The notes under the pieces were generated by a model that had not been told where the DNA came from, ran no database searches, and saw only the letters and a list, made by a program, of their open reading frames with translations. The translations under genes were made by a program, and so were the position numbers. From CBDHCC01 sp965261015 (GTDB taxonomy: Bacteria > Pseudomonadota > Alphaproteobacteria > Sphingomonadales > Sphingomonadaceae), in NCBI GenBank assembly GCA_965261015.1, contig CBDHCC010000001.1, positions 1,054,001 through 1,118,000 of the forward strand: a stretch of DNA of 64,000 nucleotides, given 5' to 3'. Numbering within the stretch: the first letter of the stretch is position 1; every line of letters starts with the position of its first letter. This document shows, piece by piece, positions 1-8,551 of this stretch.

Positions 1-1
1 G

Positions 2-856
2 GGCGGGGCCGAAGTGATCTCGATGACCGTTGGGCCGGACGCGCCGCGCCGCATCAACCAGTCCGTCACCGTCAAGGCCCCCCACGCCTACATGGCGATG
101 ATCGAGACGGCGGAGATCGTGGCGGAGCGCTACGGCGTCAGCCGCGAGGCGCAGGACGCGTTCGCCGCCCAGTCGCAAACCCGCGCCGCCGCCGCGCGGG
201 AGGCGGGTCGGTTCGACGCGGAGATCGTGCCGGTCACGGTCGACAGCCTGGTGAAACCCAAGGAGGGCGAGCCGCGCGTCGAGCGCGTGACCCTGGCCGC
301 CGACGAGGGCGTGCGGCCCGGCACCACGGTGGAGGCGCTCGCCCAGCTCAAACCCGTCTGGTCGGGCGGCGAGGTGGTGGCCCAGGGGCGCTGTGTCACG
401 GCCGGCAATGCCAGCCAGCTGTCCGACGGCGCGTCCCTGCAGGTCCTGATGGACCGCGCGACGGCGCAGGCGGAGGGGCTGGACGTGCTGGGCGTCTTCC
501 GCGGCTTCGCGGCGGCGGGCTGCGCGCCCGAGGAGATGGGGATCGGGCCGGTGCTGGCGGTGCCCAAGCTGCTCGACCGGCACGGACTGACGGTGGACGA
601 CATCGACCTGTGGGAGCTGAACGAAGCGTTCGCGTCCCAGGCGCTCTATTGCCGCGACCGGCTCGGCATCGACCCGGATCGGCTGAACGTGAATGGCGGC
701 GCGATCGCGATCGGCCACCCGTTCGGCATGACGGGCAGTCGGCTGGTGGGCCATGCTTTGTTGGAGGGGCGGCGGCGCGGCGCGCGCTTCGCCGTGGTGA
801 CGATGTGCGTCGCCGGCGGCATGGGGGCCGCCGGGCTGTTCGAGATCGCGGGCTAG
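2..856 (+). CDS. Acetyl-CoA acetyltransferase (thiolase), 5' end outside window
   Basis: Thiolase-family enzyme, either cleaving 3-ketoacyl-CoA in beta-oxidation or condensing acetyl-CoA. The reading frame is open to the left edge, so the N-terminal part with the nucleophilic cysteine lies outside the window. The visible 284 residues carry the C-terminal thiolase signatures: NEAFA, the GGAIAIGHPFG block with the active-site histidine, and CVAGGMG with the second catalytic cysteine close to the C-terminus. The first residues, GGAEVISM, match an internal region of the family, so the GTG at 14 is not the real start. It ends convergently with the next gene, overlapping it by 4 bases. The substrate range (FadA, PaaJ or PhaA type) cannot be decided from this fragment. 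Confidence 0.93.
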   Translation, partial: GGAEVISMTVGPDAPRRINQSVTVKAPHAYMAMIETAEIVAERYGVSREAQDAFAAQSQTRAAAAREAGRFDAEIVPVTVDSLVKPKEGEPRVERVTLAADEGVRPGTTVEALAQLKPVWSGGEVVAQGRCVTAGNASQLSDGASLQVLMDRATAQAEGLDVLGVFRGFAAAGCAPEEMGIGPVLAVPKLLDRHGLTVDDIDLWELNEAFASQALYCRDRLGIDPDRLNVNGGAIAIGHPFGMTGSRLVGHALLEGRRRGARFAVVTMCVAGGMGAAGLFEIAG

Positions 857-1584
857 AAGGGCGGCGGGTTGGCCGCGAGCGGGGGCGGACTGGGCGCGAA
901 GGGCGGCAGGTCCGGCTGCGGCGTGTCGGCCGGGTAGAGGCTGCGCGCCAGGGCGAAGGTGCGCCGCGCCTCGTCCGCGCCGGGATCCAGCAGGCTGGTC
1001 CCGACCCAGCGCCAATGCCACGGCTCGTGCGCCACGCCCTGCCGGTTGCCTTCGGGGAACGACAGCTCCCACCCGTAGGCCGCGGCGTTGGCGCTCAGCC
1101 AGCGGCCCACGCCCGTCTCCGCGAAACAGGCGCGCACGTCGCACCCCCGTCGGCGGCGGTCGGCGAAGTCGACGGTGTAGCCGGTCGCGTGCTCCGAATG
1201 ACCCGGCGGGGCCGATGTGCGGGCGCGCTGCGCGAGCGCGGCCACCGACCGGCCGCGCGAGCAATAGATGCCGGACTGGCGCGCGATCGAGCGATAGCAG
1301 GACAGCCCGCTGATGGCCTGGCCGACGGTGGGGTCGGCGCGCGCGGCGGCGACCAGCCGCTCCAGCGCCTCGGCCGCCGCGCCGCGCACCACCTGGCAGC
1401 CGGCGGTGCCAAAGCCGCGCGGCACGGGCGTCAGCTCCGCCGCCGGCGCCTGGTCATAGGGCAGATGGCCGAACACGGCCTGGGTGGTCGGGTCGGCGGG
1501 CACGGGGGTGCCGCACGGCTCCGCCGCCTGCAGCGGGGTCGCCATCCAGACCGCCACCGCCGCCACCACAGTCCCTGTCCGCAT
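853..1584 (-). CDS. VanY-family D-alanyl-D-alanine carboxypeptidase, secreted
   Basis: Probable periplasmic zinc peptidase trimming the D-Ala-D-Ala ends of peptidoglycan stem peptides. The protein has 243 residues. It starts with a signal peptide (MRTGTVVAAVAVWMATPLQA, cleavage after the A-A pair). It contains the two metal and catalytic motifs of the family: SEHATGYTVDF (SxHxxGxAxD type) near residue 130 and HEPWHWR further on. The C-terminal tail is proline-rich. The frame stays open upstream to about 1827, but that extension is arginine-rich and unlike a protein, and the signal peptide fixes the start at 1584. It is convergent with the thiolase. The alternative, an endolysin-like D-D-peptidase of the same fold, is less likely. 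Confidence 0.88.
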   Translation of the reverse strand: MRTGTVVAAVAVWMATPLQAAEPCGTPVPADPTTQAVFGHLPYDQAPAAELTPVPRGFGTAGCQVVRGAAAEALERLVAAARADPTVGQAISGLSCYRSIARQSGIYCSRGRSVAALAQRARTSAPPGHSEHATGYTVDFADRRRRGCDVRACFAETGVGRWLSANAAAYGWELSFPEGNRQGVAHEPWHWRWVGTSLLDPGADEARRTFALARSLYPADTPQPDLPPFAPSPPPLAANPPPF

Positions 1585-1718
1585 CCACCGTCTCCTCGCC
1601 GCGACGACTAGCGGCGGGCGGGAGCGAGCGGAAGTGGCGGGCGCGCGGCACTGTCCCGCACCGGCACGAGTCGCCGCAAAGGAAAGGCAGACGGTTGCGA
1701 TCTCGTTAAGACGGACCG

Positions 1719-1895
1719 GTGACCCACCGGATCCTCTTCGACCCCGCTCTTGGGCGCCACGCGCTGCGCCGCGCCCTCCCGCCCAGCGTGACGGTGATCC
1801 GGATAACGCGCCCGCCGTCCTTTGCACGCGACCTGCGCGAGTTCGGCGCGACGTTCCTGATCGCCTTCGTCACCTTCCTGACGCTGTTCGGCTAA
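1719..1895 (+). CDS. Small hypothetical membrane protein
   Basis: A 58-codon frame with a GTG start lies between the divergent VanY gene and the convergent MFS gene. The first half is basic (several arginines in residues 13-40). The second half ends in a single hydrophobic segment running from FGATFLIAFVTF to the C-terminus, consistent with a tail-anchored single-pass protein. Third-position GC is high, as in neighbouring genes, and the stop lies 7 bases from the end of the MFS gene. No family is recognised. It could be chance, because the start codon is weak. Confidence 0.45.
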   Translation: MTHRILFDPALGRHALRRALPPSVTVIRITRPPSFARDLREFGATFLIAFVTFLTLFG

Positions 1896-1901
1896 CCGCC
1901 C

Positions 1902-3230
1902 TCAGGCGACGGCCGCGAGTTCGGACCGGTGAGCGACCTCCGCCCGGTAGAGCAGCCATGCCAGCCAGGCAGACACCAGGCACATGGCCGCGCTCAGGAG
2001 CAGCTGATCGACCAGGGCGACCCCCAGCGCCGTCAACGCGGCCGCGAGCAGCGAGCCGAGCACCATCGCGCCCGAATTGACGATGTTGTTCGCCGCCACC
2101 GTCCGGGCGGTCTCGGATTTGTCCACGGTCGTGGTCAAAAAGGCGTAGAGGGGCACCACGAACATGCCGCCCGCCACCGCGATCCCCAGAAGGCAGCTCA
2201 TCAGCGCCACCGCTTCGGGCTGCCGGATGAACTGCGCCAGGGAATAGAGACCTCCATCGGGCGCGGGGGTCCAGGATCGGCACACGAAGTGGAACGCCAC
2301 GACGAAGCCGCCCATGGCGATGACCGCCCAGGGCGCGAAACGCGCGCTCACCACGCCGCGCAGCAGCCGATTGATGGCCACCGATCCGACGGCGATACCG
2401 ATGGAGAAGACGGCGAGGAAAGTCGACGCCACCTCCGGAGCGGCGGTGATGACGTTCTTCGCCAAGGGAGGAAACTGGATGAACAGGATCGCGCCGATGG
2501 TCCAGAAGAACGAGATCGCGATGATGGCCAGGAACAGCCGCCGCACCTTCAACGTGGCGCGCACCAGAGTGATGGAGGAGCGCAGGATGTTGTAGTCCGG
2601 CCGCCGTCCGGCGTTGGCCAGCGGCGGGGCCGCCGGCACCTTGCGCCCGCTCCAATAGCCCACGATCGCCGTCGCCACCACGCCGGCGGCCGCGACCTCC
2701 ACGGGGACGACACCTGCCAGGATCGTGCCCAACAGGATGGCGATATAGGTGCCCGCCTCGACCAGCCCGGTGCCGCCCAGCACCTCGTCCTCTTGCAGGT
2801 GCTGCGGCAGGATGGCGTACTTGATCGGACCGAAAAAGGTGGAATGGACGCCCATCGCCGTCAGCGCCGTCAGCAGCAGCGGAATGGCCAACATTCGGAC
2901 GGACAGACCGGCCCAGGCGAGCACGAGACCGGTGGCGCCGACCAGCATGATGGCGATCTCGCACGCTTTGACGATGCGGATGATCGCCGCCTTGTCCCGG
3001 GTGTCCGCCAGTTGGCCGGCCAGCGCCGAAAGAAGGAAGAAGGGCAGGATGAACAGCCCGCTCGCCAGCGCGGAGAAGGACGCCTCCGCCTCCGTGCTGT
3101 CATACACCCGGTAAACCACGAACAGCACCATCGCGGTCTTGAAAAGGTTGTCATTGAAGGCGCCCAGGAGCTGGGTGACGAACAGAGGCAGGAACCGGCG
3201 TTCGCGCAGCAGGTGGGCGGTGTTCTGCAT
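1902..3230 (-). CDS. MFS transporter, lysophospholipid transporter (LplT)-like
   Basis: A 442-residue major facilitator superfamily protein with about 12 predicted membrane segments. The N-terminal stretch (FLPLFVTQLLGAFNDNLFK) is typical of the LplT branch, which flips lysophospholipids into the cytoplasm and is often found alone or fused to the acyltransferase/acyl-ACP synthetase Aas. The conserved THSTFFGPIKYAILP-type motif is present as VHSTFFGPIKYAILP. No acyltransferase domain is attached here. It is divergent from pgsA, a phospholipid synthesis gene, which fits a role in membrane lipid handling. Specificity is inferred from the family; a general MFS exporter is possible. Confidence 0.85.
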   Translation of the reverse strand: MQNTAHLLRERRFLPLFVTQLLGAFNDNLFKTAMVLFVVYRVYDSTEAEASFSALASGLFILPFFLLSALAGQLADTRDKAAIIRIVKACEIAIMLVGATGLVLAWAGLSVRMLAIPLLLTALTAMGVHSTFFGPIKYAILPQHLQEDEVLGGTGLVEAGTYIAILLGTILAGVVPVEVAAAGVVATAIVGYWSGRKVPAAPPLANAGRRPDYNILRSSITLVRATLKVRRLFLAIIAISFFWTIGAILFIQFPPLAKNVITAAPEVASTFLAVFSIGIAVGSVAINRLLRGVVSARFAPWAVIAMGGFVVAFHFVCRSWTPAPDGGLYSLAQFIRQPEAVALMSCLLGIAVAGGMFVVPLYAFLTTTVDKSETARTVAANNIVNSGAMVLGSLLAAALTALGVALVDQLLLSAAMCLVSAWLAWLLYRAEVAHRSELAAVA

Positions 3231-3347
3231 GGATGGGTCGGGTGTCCGGACGACGGAGAGAGCCCGGCCCTAACCTTCGCCCGGCGGGCCGTAAAGCCGG
3301 CCGGCTCGCCTTGCCACCCGCCCGCCCGGCACTAGAAGGTGCGGGCC

Positions 3348-3899
3348 ATGCTGAGCCTGCCCAACGTGCTGACCCTTTCGCGCATCGTGGCGGTGCCGGT
3401 CCTGGTCGCGCTGCTGTGGCCGGGCGCAAGTCCGGTGGCCTACGCCGTCACCTTCGCGCTCTATTGCCTGGTCGGGGCGACGGACTGGGTGGACGGCGCG
3501 ATCGCGAGGTCGCGGGGCGCGGTGTCGCGACTCGGCATCTTCCTGGACCCGATCGCGGACAAGATCATGGTGGTCGCCGTGATCACCACCCTGGTGTTCA
3601 CCCGCGATATCCACGGCCTCCATGTGCTGCCGGCGCTCGTCATCCTGTTGCGGGAAATCATCGTGTCCGGCCTGCGGGAGTATCTGGCCGGCCTGTCCGT
3701 CTCGGTTCCGGTCAGCCAGCTCGCCAAGTGGAAGACGGCGGTTCAGATGACGGCGCTCGGCGGCCTGATCCTGGCCGGCGCGCTGCCGGAGTGGTCGTGG
3801 CTGGCAGGAGCGGCGCTGGCCCTGCTCTGGATCGCGGCGGCGCTGACCCTGGCGACAGGCTACAGCTACCTTCGCGTGGGCTTGCGCCACATGACGTAA
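3348..3899 (+). CDS. pgsA: CDP-diacylglycerol--glycerol-3-phosphate 3-phosphatidyltransferase
   Basis: Committed step of phosphatidylglycerol synthesis: CDP-diacylglycerol plus glycerol-3-phosphate gives phosphatidylglycerophosphate, in the inner membrane. The 183-residue protein has several membrane segments. The CDP-alcohol phosphatidyltransferase signature is clear at about residues 47-69 (DGAIARSRGAVSRLGIFLDP, a D-G-x2-A-R-x8-G-x3-D pattern that continues with a further Asp). The ATG at 3348 directly precedes LSLPNVLTLSR, the usual PgsA N-terminus; a GTG three codons upstream is less likely. It is divergent from the LplT-like transporter. Confidence 0.95.
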   Translation: MLSLPNVLTLSRIVAVPVLVALLWPGASPVAYAVTFALYCLVGATDWVDGAIARSRGAVSRLGIFLDPIADKIMVVAVITTLVFTRDIHGLHVLPALVILLREIIVSGLREYLAGLSVSVPVSQLAKWKTAVQMTALGGLILAGALPEWSWLAGAALALLWIAAALTLATGYSYLRVGLRHMT

Positions 3900-3977
3900 C
3901 CGTCCGGCGGGGGCTTTCAATGACCTGGTCGGCTGCCTACCTTCGGCCTCTTGCGAGCCACGACGAGGACGATCGCG

Positions 3978-4664
3978 GTGGGACTGACCCGGTACCTGGA
4001 TTCCATCAAGGCGCGCGATCCCGCGCCGCGTTCGCGGTGGGAGATCCTGTTATATCCTGGCGTGTGGGCGGTGGCGTTCCATCGGATCGCCCACGCGCTG
4101 TTCCGTCGCCGGCTGTTCTTCCTGGCTCGGCTGGTGAACCACATCGGCCGCTTCCTCACCGCCAACGACATCCATCCCGGCGCGCGCATCGGCCGCGACT
4201 TCTTCATCGATCACGGCTTCGTGGTGATCGGCGAAACCGCGGAGATCGGCGACGGAGTGACGGTGTATCAGTGTGTCACCCTCGGCGGGACCGATCCGGC
4301 CAACGGCATCGGGGGCAAGCGCCATCCCACCCTGTGCGACGGCTCGATCGTCGGCTCCGGCGCGCAGGTGCTCGGCCCGGTCACCGTCGGGCGAGGCGCC
4401 CGGGTGGGTGCCAACGCGGTGGTCACGAAGGATGTGGCCGACGGCGCGGTGGTGGTCGGCATCCCGGCCCGACCGACCGTGGTGACGGGGGGCAAGGCGG
4501 AGGCCCCGTTCATGCCCTATGGCACCCCATGCGCTCAGCTGTTCGACCCGGCGACCCAGCAGCTGGAGATCCTGCGGTGCGAGCTCAATCGGCTGCAGGG
4601 GCAGGTCGACGGTCTCCTCGCCGATCAGGATCGCGGCCTCGCCGATCGCCGGAAACAGGGATGA
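3978..4664 (+). CDS. cysE: Serine O-acetyltransferase
   Basis: Transfers acetyl from acetyl-CoA to L-serine to give O-acetylserine, the first step of cysteine synthesis. The protein of about 228 residues has an N-terminal helical region (RWEILLYPGVWAVAFHR) followed by the left-handed beta-helix of hexapeptide repeats, with the signatures HPGARIG, DHGFVVIGETAEIGDGV and TLGGT typical of the short EpsC/CysE type. The GTG at 3978 is preferred because it puts GLTRYLDSIKARDPAP at the N-terminus; a TTG at 3951 in frame is an alternative. The stop overlaps the next gene's ATG by 4 bases (ATGA), so the two genes are translationally coupled. Confidence 0.92.
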   Translation: MGLTRYLDSIKARDPAPRSRWEILLYPGVWAVAFHRIAHALFRRRLFFLARLVNHIGRFLTANDIHPGARIGRDFFIDHGFVVIGETAEIGDGVTVYQCVTLGGTDPANGIGGKRHPTLCDGSIVGSGAQVLGPVTVGRGARVGANAVVTKDVADGAVVVGIPARPTVVTGGKAEAPFMPYGTPCAQLFDPATQQLEILRCELNRLQGQVDGLLADQDRGLADRRKQG

Positions 4665-4996
4665 GCGCGGTCGTTCGCCCCTTCGCTCGCCCGGCCGCCC
4701 AGATCGGATTCGATCGGTCCGAGCTCGATCGCATTCTGGGGCTGTATGGTCGCATGGTCGTGGCGGGGCACTGGCGCGACTATGCCCTTACGTTCGACAA
4801 GGACGCCGCGGTCTTTTCCGCCTTTCGTCGGGCGACCGAGCGGCCGGAGGTGAGGGTCGAGAAGCGGCCGGCGCTTCGCCTGCGTCAAGGCGAATGGACC
4901 CTGTTCGGCGAGCACGGTGCCATTTTGAAGCGCGGCCACGACGTCACTGGCGTGCTGGCACCGTTGGAGCGCCGGCTGCTCAAAATCGTGGACTGA
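4661..4996 (+). CDS. DUF2794 domain protein
   Basis: A 111-residue soluble protein matching the DUF2794 family found across alphaproteobacteria. The middle contains the family pattern RILGLYGRMVVAGHWRDYAL, followed by an FDKDAAVFSAFRRA segment and a C-terminal RLLKIVD. No catalytic residues are known for the family. It starts within the cysE stop (ATGA), and this cysE-linked position suggests co-expression, not a shared reaction. The function is unknown. Confidence 0.85.
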   Translation: MSAVVRPFARPAAQIGFDRSELDRILGLYGRMVVAGHWRDYALTFDKDAAVFSAFRRATERPEVRVEKRPALRLRQGEWTLFGEHGAILKRGHDVTGVLAPLERRLLKIVD

Positions 4997-5235
4997 CGCG
5001 GTCGGAACAGGGTCAGCCATTCCGCTTCGCCTTCCGTTTTCCACTAAAGAGTTGGTTGGCTTGGAGAGTGCCTCTGCCCGGTGACTGGCGAAAATCCGTT
5101 GTCAGAGCCAAGGTCGACCGTTGCTCGAATGTCACACACCGTCGTTAATGTGGCAGTCAGACCGCCCCGCTCTTGCGGTAAGCTGCGTTTTCCGACCGTA
5201 ATCGCCTCGTAACACGAAAACACCGGGGGAACCTT

Positions 5236-8200
5236 ATGACGACCGCCTACCGCGCCACGCGCAATCGCTTGAGTGCCACCGCCGCACTGTCCGCCCTCGC
5301 GATCAGCGGCGCCGGGCTGGCCACTCTGGTCGTGCCGACCACGTCGGTCGCGGCGCAGGATTACAGCCAGGTCAATGCGACCGGCCGCGTGCAGGGCACC
5401 GACGAACAGCCGATCCCGAACGCGACGGTTGTCGTGACATCGGAGGAGCAGGGCTTCTCGCGCACCGTCACGACGGACACCAACGGCAGCTATCGCGTGC
5501 CGGCCCTGCCGGCGGGTCCGTACAGCTTCACGGTGTCCGCCCCCGGATTTGACAGCTTCACCGACACGGGCGTGTTGCTGTCCCAGTCGGGCGCGGCGAA
5601 CCTGTTCACCCTGGCACCCGAAGGCGCGGTCGCTGGCAATGCGATCGTCATCGTGGGACGTCGCCAGGTCGCCGACTTCGATCGCAACACCACGGGCGCT
5701 GTGATCAATGTGGGCGAGCTGGCCCTGCGCGTTCCCGTCGAGCGTGACATCACGTCCGTCGTGCTGTTGTCGCCGGGCACCAGCCAAGGCGACTCGGCCT
5801 TTGGCAACCTGCCGTCGATCAACGGCTCGTCGGTGTCGGAGAACGCTTACTACATCAACGGCTTGAACATCACGTCCTTCCGCAACGGTCTGGGTTCCGT
5901 GCCCGTGCCGTTCGACTTCTACCAGACCATCGAGGTGAAGAACGGCGGCATTCCGGCCGAGTTCGGCCGCACCACTGGCGGCTTCATCAACGCCATCACG
6001 AAGTCCGGGTCGAACGACTATCACGGCAGCGTCACTTTCAACTGGCAGCCCCAGGACCTGAGCGAGCGGGCACCGAACTCTTACAACGTCGATCGCGACT
6101 CCGTGGAATCGGACCGCATCGATTTCATTGCTCAGCTGTCCGGCCCGATCATCAAGGATCACCTGTTTTTCTACGGGATCTATAATGCGCGCGACGTGAC
6201 CTTCCGGCAGGGTTATACCGGCACGTCAAGCCTGACGACGAGGGGGCCGAACGCCTGTAGCTCCAACCCGACCCAATGCTCCGATTTTGCCGACCTGCGG
6301 GATGCCAACTTGGCGATTGCGGGAACGCAGTTCCTCGACCAGCGGAACTCCAGCCCGTTTTACGGCGGCAAGCTGGACGCGGTGATCGTCGACGGACAGC
6401 GGCTGGAAGCCACCTATTTCAACACGAAGGGCACGACAAACCGGGACGTTTACGGCACCGGCCTGTTCAGCTTGGCGAGCGGCCTACGCTATAACCCGAA
6501 CACGAATGATCGGGGCGGCTATGCCTCCTCGCTGGCGCTGCGTTCGGGCGGTGAGAACTATGTGTTCCGTTACACCGGAACGTTCACCGATTGGCTGACG
6601 GTCTCGGGCGCGTACGGAAAGTACAAGAACCGCGACACCGTTGAGTCGAGCACTCCCAATCTTCCCTCGATTGTCGACCAACGAAACGGGGCCAACGCGC
6701 CGATCGGCAACCCCACTGCCAATGCCAATCTGAGCTTTGAGAAGCGGGAGTTCTATCGCGCGGACGCGGACGTCAACTTCGAGCTCGCCGGGTCTCACCA
6801 TATCCGCTTTGGTTATGATCGCGAAGACCTCGACTTGAACGGTACAATTGTCGCCAATGGCGGCTTTCAGATCACTCTGGCGACCGCAGCTGGCGACGGA
6901 ATCGATACGGTGACAGGTCTGCCAACCGGCACCAACTACGCGAAAGCCCGAACGTTTGTGTCCGGAGGTGAGTTCAACACCCGCAACGAAGCGTTCTATG
7001 CTCAGGATAGTTGGTCTTTGCTCAACGACCGCCTCCAGCTCAACCTCGGTGTGCGGGCGGACAAGTTCGTCAACCGGAACGCGGCTGGGGAGTCTTTCTA
7101 CGACTCCGATTATCAGTTCGCGCCACGCGTGGGGGCGAGCTTTGACGTTTTCGGCGACCAGAGCACGAAGGCTTATGGCTCCTTCAGCCGCTACTATCTC
7201 CCGATCGCGGCCAACACGAACCTGCGACTGGCCGGCGCGGAGCTGGACTATGACGCCTTCTTCCGCCTGAACGGGCTGAATGCCGACGGCACACCAAACC
7301 TCGGGGCACCGATCACCACCGGAGCCGGCTTTACAGTGTGTCCGCCCGGCGGTCCGGCCGGGACCGCGTGCAACGTGCGCAATGACGGAACCGTCTCTCC
7401 GACGGCCACCACGGTTGCTTCCAATCTTACACCTCAGTCCACGGATGAGTATATTCTGGGCGCAGAGCGTCGTTTCGGAGACCGGATCAAGCTGGGAGCG
7501 TTCCTGACCTACACGTCGCTAAACGAGTCGTTGGAAGACGGTGCCATTGACCAAGGCGTGATCCCCCTTTGCGTCGCAGCCGGAAATTCGGCCGAGGATT
7601 GCGGAGACTTGTACTTCGGTCTCAACCAATATGTGCTGTTCAATCCGGGGAGCGACGTCGTTGTTCAGGCCGCGTCGCCGTTTCCGAACCAGGACACCGC
7701 ACAGGTGATCACGGTTGCCGCGGAAGATCTCGGCTACCCGCGGGCCAAGCGGACCTACAAGGCGGCGACAATCGTTTTCGAGCGTGAGTTCGACGGGATT
7801 TGGAGCCTCAACGCGAATTACACCTATTCGAAGAATAAGGGGAATATCGAAGGCGGTGTTCGATCGGACAATGGCCAGACGGATTCTGGCTTAACGAGTT
7901 CCTTCGACTTGCCGGCGTTGACGGCCGGCTCCTATGGTTACCTGCCGAACGATCGGCGTCATAATCTAAAGGTGTACGGAAGCTATCAGGTTTTGGATTG
8001 GTTGACCCTCGGTGCCAATGCTCAGGTCGCGTCGCCTCGCCGGTACGGGTGCATAGGTCGCACACCGGCCACAGCCGACGGAAATGCTATCTTCCCCGGC
8101 GGCTTGGCGGGCCGCTTCTACGGAGCAGATGCATTCTATTGCAACCTAGACGGTGCAGGGAATGTTGTCCGCAATCCGGTCGGCTTTTCTGTCATCAACG

Positions 8201-8499
8201 ATAGGGTCGATGTCCCGGGAGGCGCACGCCCGTCCACGCTGCAGCTGACCCCGCGTGCCAGCCAGTTCAAGTCTGACTGGCTGTATAACCTGAACCTAGA
8301 CATCGAGGCGAAGGTGCCGAGCGATGCCTTTGACGCTTTTTTCCGGGTAACGGTGATCAACGTCCTCAACCGCAAAGCTGAGCTGGACTATAATGAGTTC
8401 GGAACCGTCGATGGGGGCGCGCCGAATGCAACCTATAGCTTGCCGACGGGGTATCAGGACCCGCGATCGATCCGGTTGCAGTTCCGCGTCGGCTTCTGA
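5236..8499 (+). CDS. TonB-dependent receptor, Oar-like, with carboxypeptidase-regulatory domain
   Basis: A 1087-residue outer-membrane receptor. It has a signal peptide ending near AAQD (about residue 42), then a carboxypeptidase-regulatory-like beta-sandwich at about 48-130 (GRVQGTDEQPIPNATVVV, TNGSYRVPALPAG), then a plug at about 140-255 (PSINGSSVSENAYYINGLN, GGIPAEFGRTTGGFINAITK) and a large beta-barrel. It ends in phenylalanine (LQFRVGF), as expected for BAM-dependent insertion. The architecture is that of Oar/OmpA-related TonB receptors, often linked to peptide, glycan or adhesion functions; the ligand is unknown. The barrel half has noticeably lower GC and more mixed codon use than neighbouring genes. 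A perfect terminator hairpin follows. Confidence 0.93.
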   Translation: MTTAYRATRNRLSATAALSALAISGAGLATLVVPTTSVAAQDYSQVNATGRVQGTDEQPIPNATVVVTSEEQGFSRTVTTDTNGSYRVPALPAGPYSFTVSAPGFDSFTDTGVLLSQSGAANLFTLAPEGAVAGNAIVIVGRRQVADFDRNTTGAVINVGELALRVPVERDITSVVLLSPGTSQGDSAFGNLPSINGSSVSENAYYINGLNITSFRNGLGSVPVPFDFYQTIEVKNGGIPAEFGRTTGGFINAITKSGSNDYHGSVTFNWQPQDLSERAPNSYNVDRDSVESDRIDFIAQLSGPIIKDHLFFYGIYNARDVTFRQGYTGTSSLTTRGPNACSSNPTQCSDFADLRDANLAIAGTQFLDQRNSSPFYGGKLDAVIVDGQRLEATYFNTKGTTNRDVYGTGLFSLASGLRYNPNTNDRGGYASSLALRSGGENYVFRYTGTFTDWLTVSGAYGKYKNRDTVESSTPNLPSIVDQRNGANAPIGNPTANANLSFEKREFYRADADVNFELAGSHHIRFGYDREDLDLNGTIVANGGFQITLATAAGDGIDTVTGLPTGTNYAKARTFVSGGEFNTRNEAFYAQDSWSLLNDRLQLNLGVRADKFVNRNAAGESFYDSDYQFAPRVGASFDVFGDQSTKAYGSFSRYYLPIAANTNLRLAGAELDYDAFFRLNGLNADGTPNLGAPITTGAGFTVCPPGGPAGTACNVRNDGTVSPTATTVASNLTPQSTDEYILGAERRFGDRIKLGAFLTYTSLNESLEDGAIDQGVIPLCVAAGNSAEDCGDLYFGLNQYVLFNPGSDVVVQAASPFPNQDTAQVITVAAEDLGYPRAKRTYKAATIVFEREFDGIWSLNANYTYSKNKGNIEGGVRSDNGQTDSGLTSSFDLPALTAGSYGYLPNDRRHNLKVYGSYQVLDWLTLGANAQVASPRRYGCIGRTPATADGNAIFPGGLAGRFYGADAFYCNLDGAGNVVRNPVGFSVINDRVDVPGGARPSTLQLTPRASQFKSDWLYNLNLDIEAKVPSDAFDAFFRVTVINVLNRKAELDYNEFGTVDGGAPNATYSLPTGYQDPRSIRLQFRVGF

Positions 8500-8505
8500 T
8501 CAAAC

Positions 8506-8534
8506 GGGCGAGGCTGCGACCGGCAGCCTCGCCC
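8506..8534. terminator. Intrinsic terminator hairpin between convergent genes
   Basis: A perfect 12-bp stem (GGGCGAGGCTGC / GCAGCCTCGCCC) with a 5-base loop sits 6 bases after the receptor stop and is followed by CTCCTTT. It lies between the receptor and the oppositely oriented alanine racemase gene, so it may serve both directions. Confidence 0.75.
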
Positions 8535-8551
8535 CTCCTTTGCGGATTGAG

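Noticed and set aside
610..1611. Plus-strand frame across the thiolase end and the VanY gene
   Set aside because: Arginine/glycine-rich shadow of the real genes in other frames.
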